Positions 45,505 through 53,229 of a stretch of 64,000 bases of DNA are shown here, in pieces (within the stretch, counting starts at the first letter, position 1; every line of letters begins with the position of its first letter). The notes beneath the pieces were generated by a model. The model did not search any database, was not told the DNA's origin, and saw only the letters and a list, made by a program, of their open reading frames with translations. The translations under genes and the position numbers were made by a program. Source of the DNA: Amycolatopsis sp. NBC_00345 (GTDB lineage Bacteria > Actinomycetota > Actinomycetes > Mycobacteriales > Pseudonocardiaceae); the NCBI RefSeq assembly GCF_036116635.1, contig NZ_CP107995.1:9796001-9860000 (forward strand), read 5' to 3'.

Positions 45505-45960
45505 CTGGGCGTGGTGTTTGCCGAGGCCGTCTGCGGGGCGACCGCGGCGCGGGTGCCGGCCGGCCATGCGGCGGCCGGCCTGGACAGGGCGGTGTGAGTG
45601 AACCAGGCCCGGTAGTCGCGGACCTGGTACTTGTCCAGCCCGGCCTCGCCTTTGGCCTGCTGAAAACACTCCTCGATGGCCCAGCGTGATCCGGCGATCC
45701 AGGCCAGGTTCGACAAGGTGGCTCGTCGGGGCCCGAAGCAGATGTAGTAGGCGATCTCGCCGCTCGAGGTGGACCGTCGTCGCGGACACCGGCGATGTCC
45801 CAGTCCGCGCGACGCAGCAGCCGCTGCATCCCGTCCGGGGAGACCTCCCCGGCCTGCTCAGCCAGGGTCTATCCGTTCGACCGCGGCAACCCCGCCACCA
45901 GCCCGGAGACGTACTCCCGCACCCGGCGCCGCGGCTCAGCCCGCCCAAACCGGAACAACG
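45505..45960 (-). pseudogene. IS701-family transposase remnant
   Basis: Two pieces of an IS701-type transposase are joined by a deletion. An N-terminal piece in one frame reads RFGRAEPRRRVREYVSGLVA, then an in-frame stop, then TLAEQAGEVSPDGMQRLLRR and ADWDIAGVRDD. A C-terminal piece in another frame reads LSNLAWIAGSRWAIEECFQQ and AKGEAGLDKYQVRDYRAWF. The middle, with the first catalytic acidic residues, is missing. No terminal repeats are visible. It separates the duplicate SDR ends. Confidence 0.8.
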
Positions 45961-45976
45961 TCCCCGGACATCACAC

Positions 45977-46780
45977 CTAGGTGCCTGATGCGGTCGTGGC
46001 GATGCCGCCGTCTACCGGGATGACGGTGCCCGTGAGGTAGGACCCAGCCCGGCTAGCGAGGAATACGGCGATACCTGCCATGTCGTCGTCGCGGCCAAGC
46101 CGGCGCAGAGGGGCCTTCGCCGCGATCGCGTCGCCGATGGCATCGAGCGTGGACGCCATCATCTGCGACGGGAACGGTCCCGGTGCTACCGCGTTCACCG
46201 TGACGTGCTGTGGGCCCAGTTCTCTGGCAAGCACTCTGGTGAGTTGATGGAGTCCCGCTTTGCTGCTGGCGTACGAGTAGTTGGGCGACGCGGCGACGTG
46301 GATGGCGGCGATACTGCCGATGTTGATGATCCGCGCGGGATCATCGGCGGTGCCCGCCCTGCGAAGTGCGGGGAGCAGCGCCTGCACCAGCCAGAACGGC
46401 GACTTGAGGTTGAGATCGATCACTGAGTCCCAGGCCTCGTCCGGGAACGTCTCCAGCGGCTCGCGCCACATCGCTCCCGCGTTGTTGACGAGGATGTCCA
46501 GGCGTTCCGAGCCGGCATTGACAAGATCAGCGAGGCGCTGACACTCGTCGTGCCTGGACAGGTCGGCGGGAATTGCTTGAACGTCGCCGAATTCGGACAG
46601 TAGACGCTGTGCCTCCGCGCACGTGTCCGCCTTGCGTGAGCTGATAACGACGCGGGCGCCCGCCTGGAGAAGGCCGCGCGCTAGCATCATCCCAATGCCT
46701 CTGGTGCCGCCAGTGACAAGGGCGCGCTTCCCACTCAGATCGAAAAGTTCTGTGTGAGTGGTGAATTGGCTGTCCGCCAT
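45977..46780 (-). CDS. SDR-family oxidoreductase
   Basis: The 267-residue classical SDR has TGGTRGIGMML at about 22-32, NNAGAMW, NIGSIAA, YSYASSKAG (catalytic Tyr-Lys), and a C-terminal YLTGTVIPVDGGIATTA. It is complete, with the stop at 45977 just after the transposase relic. It is probably controlled by the MmyB-like regulator at 44319. Its last 45 codons are duplicated at 45330-45500. Confidence 0.89.
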   Translation of the reverse strand: MADSQFTTHTELFDLSGKRALVTGGTRGIGMMLARGLLQAGARVVISSRKADTCAEAQRLLSEFGDVQAIPADLSRHDECQRLADLVNAGSERLDILVNNAGAMWREPLETFPDEAWDSVIDLNLKSPFWLVQALLPALRRAGTADDPARIINIGSIAAIHVAASPNYSYASSKAGLHQLTRVLARELGPQHVTVNAVAPGPFPSQMMASTLDAIGDAIAAKAPLRRLGRDDDMAGIAVFLASRAGSYLTGTVIPVDGGIATTASGT

Positions 46781-46902
46781 TGGTCTCTGTCCCTTCTGTC
46801 GTGGAAGAATGCGCCGATACGGTCGCGCGGCGGCCGCGGCGCGCCTCCCGTGGATCTGCGGGCGTGCAAAACCAGGTTGACAGGCGTCCTGGACGTCTGG
46901 GA

Positions 46903-47066
46903 GACCCTGGTGATACAGGTACTGTCAGAGCCACCCTTGCCTTACGGATTGACGCGCGCTGCCGCAGTTTCGTCTGCCGCACCAGCGTTTCCGCGGTGAC
47001 CTTCGTCGGCGCTGCACGTAGCTGACGGTCAAGGGGGCATCGACAGTACCTGTACCAGGAGGACCT
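46903..47066. repeat. Imperfect inverted repeat pair around a 115-bp spacer
   Basis: ACAGGTACTGTC (46915-46926) and GACAGTACCTGT (47042-47053) are exact inverse copies. Similarity continues on both sides: CCTGGT precedes, and a CCCTTG-like tract follows, about 30 bp per arm with small gaps. Each core is itself a dyad (ACAG-N3-CTGT). It may be a small MITE-like element or two operators. Nothing else is recognisable in the gene-free interval 46781-47165. Confidence 0.45.
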
Positions 47067-47165
47067 TCCCGCCGCCCGCAAGGCGGGCCTAACCTGCGGT
47101 GACCGGCTCCGGCTGAACAGCGGGAACAATGGGCCAGATGACCTGTATCGAAGGAGCATTCTCCA

Positions 47166-48152
47166 CTGCAGAAACGCAAACTTGGACAGCACCTCGAAGT
47201 TTCAGCCCTGGGACTCGGTTGCATGGGCATGAGCTTCTTCTACGGTTCGCCCCCGGACCCAGCCGAGATGACGAGGCTGCTGCGGGCCGCGGTTGACCGC
47301 GGCGTGACTTTCTTCGACACCGCCGAAGTCTATGGCCCTTTTACCAATGAAGAGCTGGTCGGTCAGGCGCTGGCGCCGGTCCGCGACCAGGTGGTGATCG
47401 CCACCAAGTTCGGTCTCAAGCACGGAGAGCACGGGCCGACCCCGGCGTCGGGGCTCGATAGCCGGCCCGAGCAGATCCGTCGAGTGACTGAGGCCTCGCT
47501 CCGGCGTCTGCAAACGGATTGCATTGACCTTCTTTACCAACACCGCGTCGATCCCGACGTGCCCATCGAAGAAGTAGCAGGCACGGTCAAGGAGCTGATC
47601 ACCGAAGGTAAGGTCAAGCACTTCGGCTTATCGGAGGCCGGTGCGACGACGATCGGCCGCGCCCACCGCGTGCAGCCTGTGACGGCGCTGCAAAGCGAAT
47701 ACTCGCTCTGGACGCGAGACCACGAAGCCGAGATCATTCCGACCTTGGAGAAGCTGGGCATCGGTCTGGTGCCATACAGCCCGCTGGGCAAGGGCTATCT
47801 GACCGGCACAATCGACTCCCGTACATAGCTGGCCGAGAACGACCTCCGCCGCATGCTGCCCCGCTTCACTCCTGAAGCACGGCAGGCCAATCAAACACTG
47901 GTCGACTTGCTGCGACAGATTGCCGACGACAAGGGAGCCACGCCAGCCCAGATCGCTCTCGCCTGGGTGCTGGCGCAGAAGCCGTGGTTCGTGCCGATCC
48001 CCGGCACAACCAAACTACATCGCTTGGAAGAGAACCTGGGAGCGCTCGATGTCGAATTGACGTCCGGCGACCTGCAACGCATCGAGGCGGCCGCGGCCCA
48101 AATCCAGGGTGAGCGCGTCCCCGAGCAGTTGAAGTCTCTGTTCGGCCGCTAA
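47166..48152 (+). pseudogene. Aldo/keto reductase gene with lost start codon and internal stop
   Basis: The frame reads LQKRKLGQHLEVSALGLGCMGMSFFYG; family members normally start MQKRKLG. Here ATG reads ACTG, one extra C, leaving CTG at 47166. The catalytic residues are intact: FFDTAEVYG (Asp, Tyr), ATKFGLKHG (Lys) and LYQHRVD (His). A TAG at 47826-47828 interrupts DSRT*LAENDLRR, probably from TCG. The second part (47829-48152) stays in frame and ends normally. AAGGAG at 47151-47156 is a good ribosome binding site for a CTG start. It is best read as a recent pseudogene. Confidence 0.82.
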
Positions 48153-48162
48153 GCCCCGGCTC

Positions 48163-48264
48163 ATGGAGGAACAGCAGGCCGAGCAGTCCGGGCCGCGTCC
48201 GCAACCGTCCGATGTGGACGAATACTACAGTGGCCGGACCACCTTCCGGGAGGATTCCTGGTGA
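48163..48264 (+). CDS. Small 33-residue ORF coupled to the DUF3558 gene
   Basis: MEEQQAEQSGPRP continues to EYYSGRTTFREDSW, and its TGA overlaps the GTG of the next gene (GTGA). The hydrophilic sequence resembles the C-terminal end of a larger protein, so it may be a fragment of a lost upstream gene. It may also be a real leader ORF. The coupling suggests it is translated. Confidence 0.4.
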   Translation: MEEQQAEQSGPRPQPSDVDEYYSGRTTFREDSW

Positions 48265-48755
48265 GCTGGCGAACGATCTGCGCGTTCGCGGCCGGCGCGC
48301 TGCTGCTCGCCGGCCGCGGCGGCGACAACAAGCCGAGTACCGCGCCCCCGTCGAACGACTGGCAGAAGGCGGATCCGTGCGCACTGCTCACCGACGCGGA
48401 GGCGGCGACGCTGCTGGGCGTCGCGCAGGTGACGCATGCGCGGGAAGACCTGGCCGGCATCGGCCCCGGCTGCACGTGGAAGGCGACCGGGGCCGACGCG
48501 AGCGTCGGTGTGCTGCTGAACCAGCCGGCCAACCAGGACCGGGATGTGCAGCACGCCAAGCGGCGGGTGGATGTCGCGGGCAAGCCCGGCTATGTCCAGG
48601 CGGACGACGGGAACTACCGCCTGATCTACGTCGACGGAGGGCCGGCGTGGATCCAGTTCAGTGGCCGGTCGGCGAAGAAGGACGTGCCGAAGACCTACGA
48701 GTGCGACCGGTCCGTCCCGCTGCCGGCGAAGATGGTCAGGACGCTCGGCTGGTGA
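48261..48755 (+). CDS. DUF3558 family protein lacking the lipobox cysteine
   Basis: The 164-residue protein has the DUF3558 core: DPCALLTDAEAATLLG, PGCTWKATG, VDVAGKPGYVQADDG and CDRSVPLPAKMV. The signal-like N terminus ends LLLAGRGGD, where the family has LLLAGCGG. The lipid-bearing Cys is an Arg (CGC for TGC), so it should not be lipidated. GGGAGGA precedes the GTG. It converges on the HAF gene, sharing the 48755/48756 boundary. Confidence 0.83.
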   Translation: MSWRTICAFAAGALLLAGRGGDNKPSTAPPSNDWQKADPCALLTDAEAATLLGVAQVTHAREDLAGIGPGCTWKATGADASVGVLLNQPANQDRDVQHAKRRVDVAGKPGYVQADDGNYRLIYVDGGPAWIQFSGRSAKKDVPKTYECDRSVPLPAKMVRTLGW

Positions 48756-49784
48756 TCAGGAACAGCGCCAGGCGTACGGGTGGTAGGTCCGGTCGGCGTC
48801 CATGCGCGCCCCGGCCACCGTGCCGTCGTCGCCGATCCGGGACGGGATGTCGAGCGTGATGTCGCCGAAGTTCGACACCCATGCGCCCTGCCGCCACACA
48901 CCGTAGCCGGTGCCGTTGAGGTCGTTGCCGCCGTGTGCCTCGTCGATCCGGCCGGTGATCAGGCCGTCCCGATTGATGTCGAACTGCGGGTTGCCGTTGG
49001 ACAGGTTGTAGCTCGAGTTGGGCAGCACGTGCGCGGCGCCCTGCTGGTCCCAGTAGACGCCGGCCTTCTTGTCGTCGTACGTGGCGTAGCCGACCACGCG
49101 CCCGTTGGAGAACGCCGTGCCGCCGGGAAAGCGCAGGCCCGGCAGCGTGCCGAGCCGGGTGATCGTGCCGGCCCGCCAGACCGCGAGACCGGAGTCGCGC
49201 AGCAGCAGCACCGAGCCGTCCTCGTCGACCGCCTGGGGCGAGGTGGGGTCCGGAGCCAGACCGGGGAGTGTGGTGACGGTGCCCGGTTGTGCGGCAGGCC
49301 AGCGCACCACCGTGGTCAGGCCGCTGCTGTCGCCCCAGACGTAGCCGGTGATGTCGCCCGCGTCGTTGATGCCGAGCGCGGCGGCCTTGGTGTTGTTCCC
49401 CAGCTTCGGCAGCTCCTCCAGCACGCCGCCCCGAGAGCGGAACGCCGTGCTCACGGAGACTCCCGAGACGCTGACCCGTGCGGTGCCGACGATCGTGCCC
49501 GCGCGGTTCTCGTCGGCCACCTCGTAGCCGGGCAGGTTGCCGATCCCGGGGAGGACGGAGTACGCGCCGTTCTTCCAAACGATCGGCCGCAGGCCGTCGG
49601 CGGTGCTGGCGACGCCGGCGAAGCCGCTCTGGTGGTCGGTCGCGGTCGGCAGCCCGCTCTGGCCCGGCACGGGAAGTGCCGTCGGACGCCAGGTGCAGGC
49701 CGCCGCGGCGGACGCGGTCGAGGTCGGGACGAGCAAGGCCGCCGCGAGCAGCAATGCGCCACCTAGTAACCGGTATCTGTGCAC
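48756..49784 (-). CDS. Secreted HAF-repeat-like protein
   Basis: The 342-residue protein has a Sec signal peptide (VHRYRLLGGALLLAAALLV, cleavage near TASAAAA). Repeats follow with patterns such as AALGINDAGDITGYVW, TVVRWPAAQPG and GSVLLLRDSGLAVWRAG. Extra Cys at the N and C ends (ACTWRP and AWRCS) may pair. The GTG at 49784 follows GGAGGG; an ATG at 49796 would place the ribosome binding site inside the gene. The leader forms a long hairpin over this site. It is related to the protein at 18122. Confidence 0.8.
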   Translation of the reverse strand: MHRYRLLGGALLLAAALLVPTSTASAAAACTWRPTALPVPGQSGLPTATDHQSGFAGVASTADGLRPIVWKNGAYSVLPGIGNLPGYEVADENRAGTIVGTARVSVSGVSVSTAFRSRGGVLEELPKLGNNTKAAALGINDAGDITGYVWGDSSGLTTVVRWPAAQPGTVTTLPGLAPDPTSPQAVDEDGSVLLLRDSGLAVWRAGTITRLGTLPGLRFPGGTAFSNGRVVGYATYDDKKAGVYWDQQGAAHVLPNSSYNLSNGNPQFDINRDGLITGRIDEAHGGNDLNGTGYGVWRQGAWVSNFGDITLDIPSRIGDDGTVAGARMDADRTYHPYAWRCS

Positions 49785-49788
49785 GTTT

Positions 49789-49841
49789 CCCTCCAATGGT
49801 GGTGAACGCGACCAAGGATCGCGTTCACCGCCATTGGAGGG
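49789..49841 (-). promoter_or_regulatory. Long leader hairpin enclosing the HAF gene ribosome binding site
   Basis: The arms 49789-49811 and 49819-49841 pair over 23 bp with one mismatch (49800/49830) and a 7-nt loop. In the transcript of the HAF gene, the downstream arm contains the GGAGG Shine-Dalgarno and ends 4 nt before the GTG at 49784. The RBS would be fully base-paired. This could be a translational switch, a protein-bound operator, or a mobile-element scar. Confidence 0.6.
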
Positions 49842-49987
49842 GGCGATGATAGGGGTGCTTTCGCATGATCAGGGGGTTACCGCCCGCATGCGAACGAAGA
49901 ATGGAAGGGAGAGTCCCTGTACGTGCCGAGAAATGCATCTGTGCGGGTCAAGAGCCGTCGGCGGGTGACCGCTTGCGGCTCGGCGCT

Positions 49988-50320
49988 GTGTTGCAGCTAC
50001 TGTCGATGACCGACCGCGAGAGGGACGTCGAGATCCTCGCCCTGCGCCATCAACTGACCATCTTGCAGCGACAGCTCGGTGGCCAGTGCCCGCGACTTCG
50101 GCCCGAGGACAGGATGTTCCTCTCGATGTTGCTGGTGCCGCTGTCGCGCGCGGTGTTGCGTCGGCTCCGGCTTGTGGTCAGCCCGGACACGGTGCTGCCG
50201 GTGGCATCGCGACCTGCGGCCTAGAACCCCGCCTGGGGCTGCCGGCGCATCCACGGCGAACTTGCCCTGCTCGGTATCAAGGTCGCTCCCTCGACCGTGT
50301 GGGAGATCCGTCGCCGCCGC
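49988..50320 (+). pseudogene. Integrase-core (IS3/IS481-like) transposase remnant
   Basis: The N-terminal part is clear: MTDRERDVEILALRHQLTIL, QRQLGGQCPRLRPEDRMFLS and LRLVVSPDTVL. An extra base then shifts the frame before RWHRDLRP. A deletion follows, and NPAWGCRRIHGELALLGIKV APSTVWEI reads in another frame before the sequence runs into NmrA-like codons. The catalytic DDE core is missing. Confidence 0.75.
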
Positions 50321-50654
50321 CGCGACCGCGGTCGCCACCGCGCCGGACGCGCACGCGGGCCACACCTACTGGCTGACCGGACCCGACCTGATCACCTACA
50401 CCGACATCGCGAAACAACTGTCCGCCGCGCTGGGCCACGAGATCGAGCACCGCCGGATTCTCCCTGACGAGCATCGGGTCGCGATGGTCCGGGCCGGTGT
50501 GCCCGAGGCGGTGGCGACCTCGAACGCCCAGGCGTTCGGGCTGATCGCCGAGGGCGACGCGGCCTGGCTGACCGGCGACGTGGCGACCCTCACCGGCACC
50601 GCGCCGCGTAGTCTGCATACCTTCGTCACCCAGCACGCCGCGGCCTTCGCCTGA
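50310..50654 (+). pseudogene. NmrA-like oxidoreductase 3' fragment
   Basis: AGHTYWLTGPDLITYTDIAK, LSAALGHEIEHRRILPDEHR and a C-terminal GTAPRSLHTFVTQHAAAF are the end of an NmrA/QOR2-type NAD(P)-binding protein. The Rossmann half is missing, replaced by transposase remnant in the same run. The joint near 50310 marks a transposition or deletion scar. Confidence 0.75.
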
Positions 50655-50696
50655 ACCGCGGCAGCGGCAGTGAGATCCACCAATCCTGGGAGTGAC

Positions 50697-50820
50697 ATGA
50701 CATCCGGGTTTCTCACCGGCCCGTCGCAGGCGTTCGGGCCGGAGCTGATCAGGCAACTGCTCGCCCGTGGTGACCGAGTCGCGTCCATTACCGATCAACC
50801 CGAAGACGTGGATGGCTGCG
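50697..50820 (+). pseudogene. SDR N-terminal fragment
   Basis: MTSGFLTGPSQAFGPELIRQ, LLARGDRVASITDQPEDVDG resembles an SDR start (FVTGASRGFGRELVRQLLARGDRVAA), with part of the cofactor motif changed. It stops matching after 40 residues and runs into opposite-strand amidohydrolase sequence. It has no visible function. Confidence 0.6.
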
Positions 50821-50879
50821 GCGAATCCAGTTGGCGGGGCACGTATCGTCTCGACGCCACGACGCTTCTCACCGATGAG

Positions 50880-51190
50880 CAAGGCCAGGCGATCTACAGC
50901 GCAAGCGCGGATCATTGAACGACTCGATCACCTCGGTAGGCGCCCACGGATAGTCACTGCCGAACAGAATGTGCCCAGGGGCAGCGAACGCCAGTAGGCT
51001 CGGCAACGCGTAGGGGCCACCCTGGATGTCCACACAAGACAAGCTCGGCGTCCGGCACATCCGGCCGGCAAACCGCGCCGACCGGTGCGGCACGGCGTCG
51101 CACGACCACGCCTCAGGCCACAGAGCCAACCAGTCTTTCGTCGGCACGGTGCCGCCGCCGGCGAAACCCAACCACAGGAGATTCATTGGC
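50880..51190 (-). pseudogene. Amidohydrolase C-terminal fragment
   Basis: GFAGGGTVPTKDWLAL, then CVDIQGGPYALPSLLAFAAP and GHILFGSDYPWAPTEVIESF match the end of decarboxylase-type amidohydrolases (PF04909), including the metal-ligand Asp of GSDYPW. The TIM-barrel front half is missing. No other gene is supported between 50821 and 51313. Confidence 0.65.
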
Positions 51191-51313
51191 ATCCCCAGTG
51201 CCGACCAAACACATGGCGAGCCGCGGCCCCGTATTCCCGCGACCGGTCGGACTCCCGCCGGCTGATCCTTTCGGCCACTGGTGACCGTGCTGCCGGCTGG
51301 TAGTCAAGATCAT

Positions 51314-51931
51314 CTACAGGCAGCCGGCGTCGGGCGTCGGGATCTCGAACGCATTGAGGAGCGCGGACGTCGCCAGGTAAATCCCGATGAGGTGCACCAT
51401 GTCGATGACGCCCCGCTGTCCGAACACCTCCAGCGTCCGCCCGTATGTTTCGTCGGTGACCGTGCGCGCACGCACCAGTTCGTCGGTGAAGCGATGCGCT
51501 GCGAGTTCGGCCACCGAGAAGTCGTCGTTCGGCGCATGGTTGAGCACACCGTCGATCACCGGCCCGGCCGTGCCGACATGCCGAGCGACTGCCGTGTGGG
51601 CGTAGAGTTCGTAGCCTGCCTGCCAGGCCACTCCGACCGTCAGGATCACGACCTCGCGCACGGTGGCCGGCAGCGATGATCCGACTTGGTCGGCCTTGAC
51701 CCACTCGTTGAAACCCCTGGCTGGTTGCGGCCGGTGGACCAAGACGTTCCACGGCCCGATCAAATACCCGTCATCGGTGGTCGGCGTGAAACCCGCCTGC
51801 TGTGCCCATGGCACCGCGAACAGGTGCAACTGCTCGGCAACCGCTCGCTGCTCCTGGTCCAGCGTGCCCGCTTCCGCGAGCGGTAACCGCCCGCCCCAGC
51901 GCCGGTCGTCGGTCGGTGGATGCACTGTCAT
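51314..51931 (-). CDS. Carboxymuconolactone decarboxylase (AhpD-like) family protein
   Basis: The 205-residue helical protein has ATVREVVILTVGVAWQAGYELYAHTAVARHVG, the CMD signature region. The AhpD CxxC pair is not present here. Without it, peroxidase-reductase activity is unlikely; decarboxylase or unknown activity remains possible. The ATG at 51931 follows AGGGAGACACC. The gene is intact inside the degraded region. Confidence 0.85.
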   Translation of the reverse strand: MTVHPPTDDRRWGGRLPLAEAGTLDQEQRAVAEQLHLFAVPWAQQAGFTPTTDDGYLIGPWNVLVHRPQPARGFNEWVKADQVGSSLPATVREVVILTVGVAWQAGYELYAHTAVARHVGTAGPVIDGVLNHAPNDDFSVAELAAHRFTDELVRARTVTDETYGRTLEVFGQRGVIDMVHLIGIYLATSALLNAFEIPTPDAGCL

Positions 51932-51989
51932 TGGTGTCTCCCTAACATGCACGATCGTTTCACCGCTGATGATGGCGGCCAGTATTTTC

Positions 51990-52164
51990 CAACGTGAGCC
52001 GCTAACTCGATCACGGTGGCGTCGGCGGTGCCGAACGCGATTCTGTCTTGCCTGGCTTGATGTCGAGATTGCTCAACGCCTGGTGGTATTCCGTACTCGC
52101 GGCGGAAGGCGGCGTCTAACGCGAATGCTGTCGAGTCGCCGACCTGACCGGCGATCATCGCCAC
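51990..52164 (-). pseudogene. AraC-family C-terminal HTH remnant
   Basis: MAMIAGQVGDSTAFALDAAF, RREYGIPPG fits the second helix-turn-helix of AraC regulators (IAxxVGYxSxFAFxRAFRREYGxxPG). The rest of the gene is missing. Other parts of 51932-52262 show nothing recognisable. Confidence 0.5.
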
Positions 52165-52262
52165 TCGTGCGTTGGTTCCGCAGCAGGCGACCGGGCCTGA
52201 GCTTTCAGTCCGTAGTTCGACCTACTACACCTCGTCACCTGGACGTCGGCATACGCACGGCT

Positions 52263-52997
52263 TCAGAGCACGGAGATCAGCGCGTCGGCCACGATCTCTG
52301 GCCGGGTCAGCAGTGTCATGTGATTGCCCGGCACGACCACCGGATCGACGCCGAGCCGTGCCGCGAACTCGGCTCCGGGCCGGGCCAGGGCGAAGTCGTC
52401 AGCGCACAGCACATACGCTGCGTCGAGCCCTATCTTCGTGACCGGGGGAAGATCCAGGCTGTCGAGCATGTATCCGCCTGGCTGCGGCACCAGCATCCGG
52501 CTGACGAGTTCCTGGAGTGGAGCGGAGTCTCCTGCCATCAGGCCGCCCTGGACGGCGTCGAGACCGATCGAGATGGTCGAATCGGGGCTGGCCGCGACGG
52601 CCTGCCGGATGATCTCGCCGTACTGCCCGTTCTCGTCAGCCATCGACTTGTCCTGCTCGGGGACCACCGCACTGTGGTAGATCACCTTCGTTACGCGGCT
52701 GGCCAGGCGGTGGGCAGCGGCGGTGGCGGGGTAGCCTCCCCAGCTATGGCATGCGAGGACGACATCGGTGAGATCGCGCCGCTCGACTTCGCTGACTAGG
52801 TAGTCGATGGCGTCAGCAAGCCTGAGCCCGGCGGGAGACCCGTCATAAGACAGCCCGGGGAGAGTAGGCGTGATGACCTGGTAGCCGCGGTCGGCGAGCA
52901 ACCGGGCTACCGGCTGCCAACTCCAGCCTCCTAGCCATGCTCCGGGAACCAGAACGAATGTTTGTGCAGGCTTGTCGTCCGTCACGTTAGCTCTCAT
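52263..52997 (-). CDS. Alpha/beta-hydrolase
   Basis: The 244-residue hydrolase has the oxyanion region VPGAWLGGWSW, the nucleophile elbow ACHSWGGYPA, and a His in VPGNHMTLLTRPE. It resembles the esterase branch with short inserts (hydroxynitrile lyase/salicylate esterase-like). The ATG at 52997 has GGGAGAA close by; a GTG at 52985 is an alternative. A 6-5-6 dyad at 53065-53081 lies 68 bp upstream. Confidence 0.85.
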   Translation of the reverse strand: MRANVTDDKPAQTFVLVPGAWLGGWSWQPVARLLADRGYQVITPTLPGLSYDGSPAGLRLADAIDYLVSEVERRDLTDVVLACHSWGGYPATAAAHRLASRVTKVIYHSAVVPEQDKSMADENGQYGEIIRQAVAASPDSTISIGLDAVQGGLMAGDSAPLQELVSRMLVPQPGGYMLDSLDLPPVTKIGLDAAYVLCADDFALARPGAEFAARLGVDPVVVPGNHMTLLTRPEIVADALISVL

Positions 52998-53064
52998 TTC
53001 TCCCGATGGGATCCTCGGGAAGTCGCGCCTGAGTCCATCACCCAAATTATCCAGATGGCATCTT

Positions 53065-53081
53065 GTGTCCACAACGGACAC
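53065..53081. promoter_or_regulatory. Operator-like dyad upstream of the hydrolase
   Basis: GTGTCC (53065-53070) and GGACAC (53076-53081) pair around 5 nt, with TT/AA symmetry outside. It fits a TetR- or HxlR-type site. No dedicated regulator lies next to it. Confidence 0.5.
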
Positions 53082-53229
53082 CAATGTGACTACATACTCC
53101 GGCGGACGACGGACCTCGAAGGCGCCGACACCGGACCTCGCGTGAGAACCCGCGGTGCGCCTGACCAGTAGTAACGATCTGCATTGCGTCTGGGCACAGC
53201 TTCGGGAGTTCTGGAACTGGTCGGGTCGA

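Noticed and set aside
44319..45716. One 465-residue ORF joining transposase, SDR and XRE sequence
   Set aside because: The first 169 codons are two unrelated gene fragments; the regulator begins at a GTG with a ribosome binding site at 45209.
50079..50654. One 191-residue ORF across the transposase-NmrA joint
   Set aside because: It changes family in the middle and begins in the wrong frame of the transposase remnant; it has no ribosome binding site.
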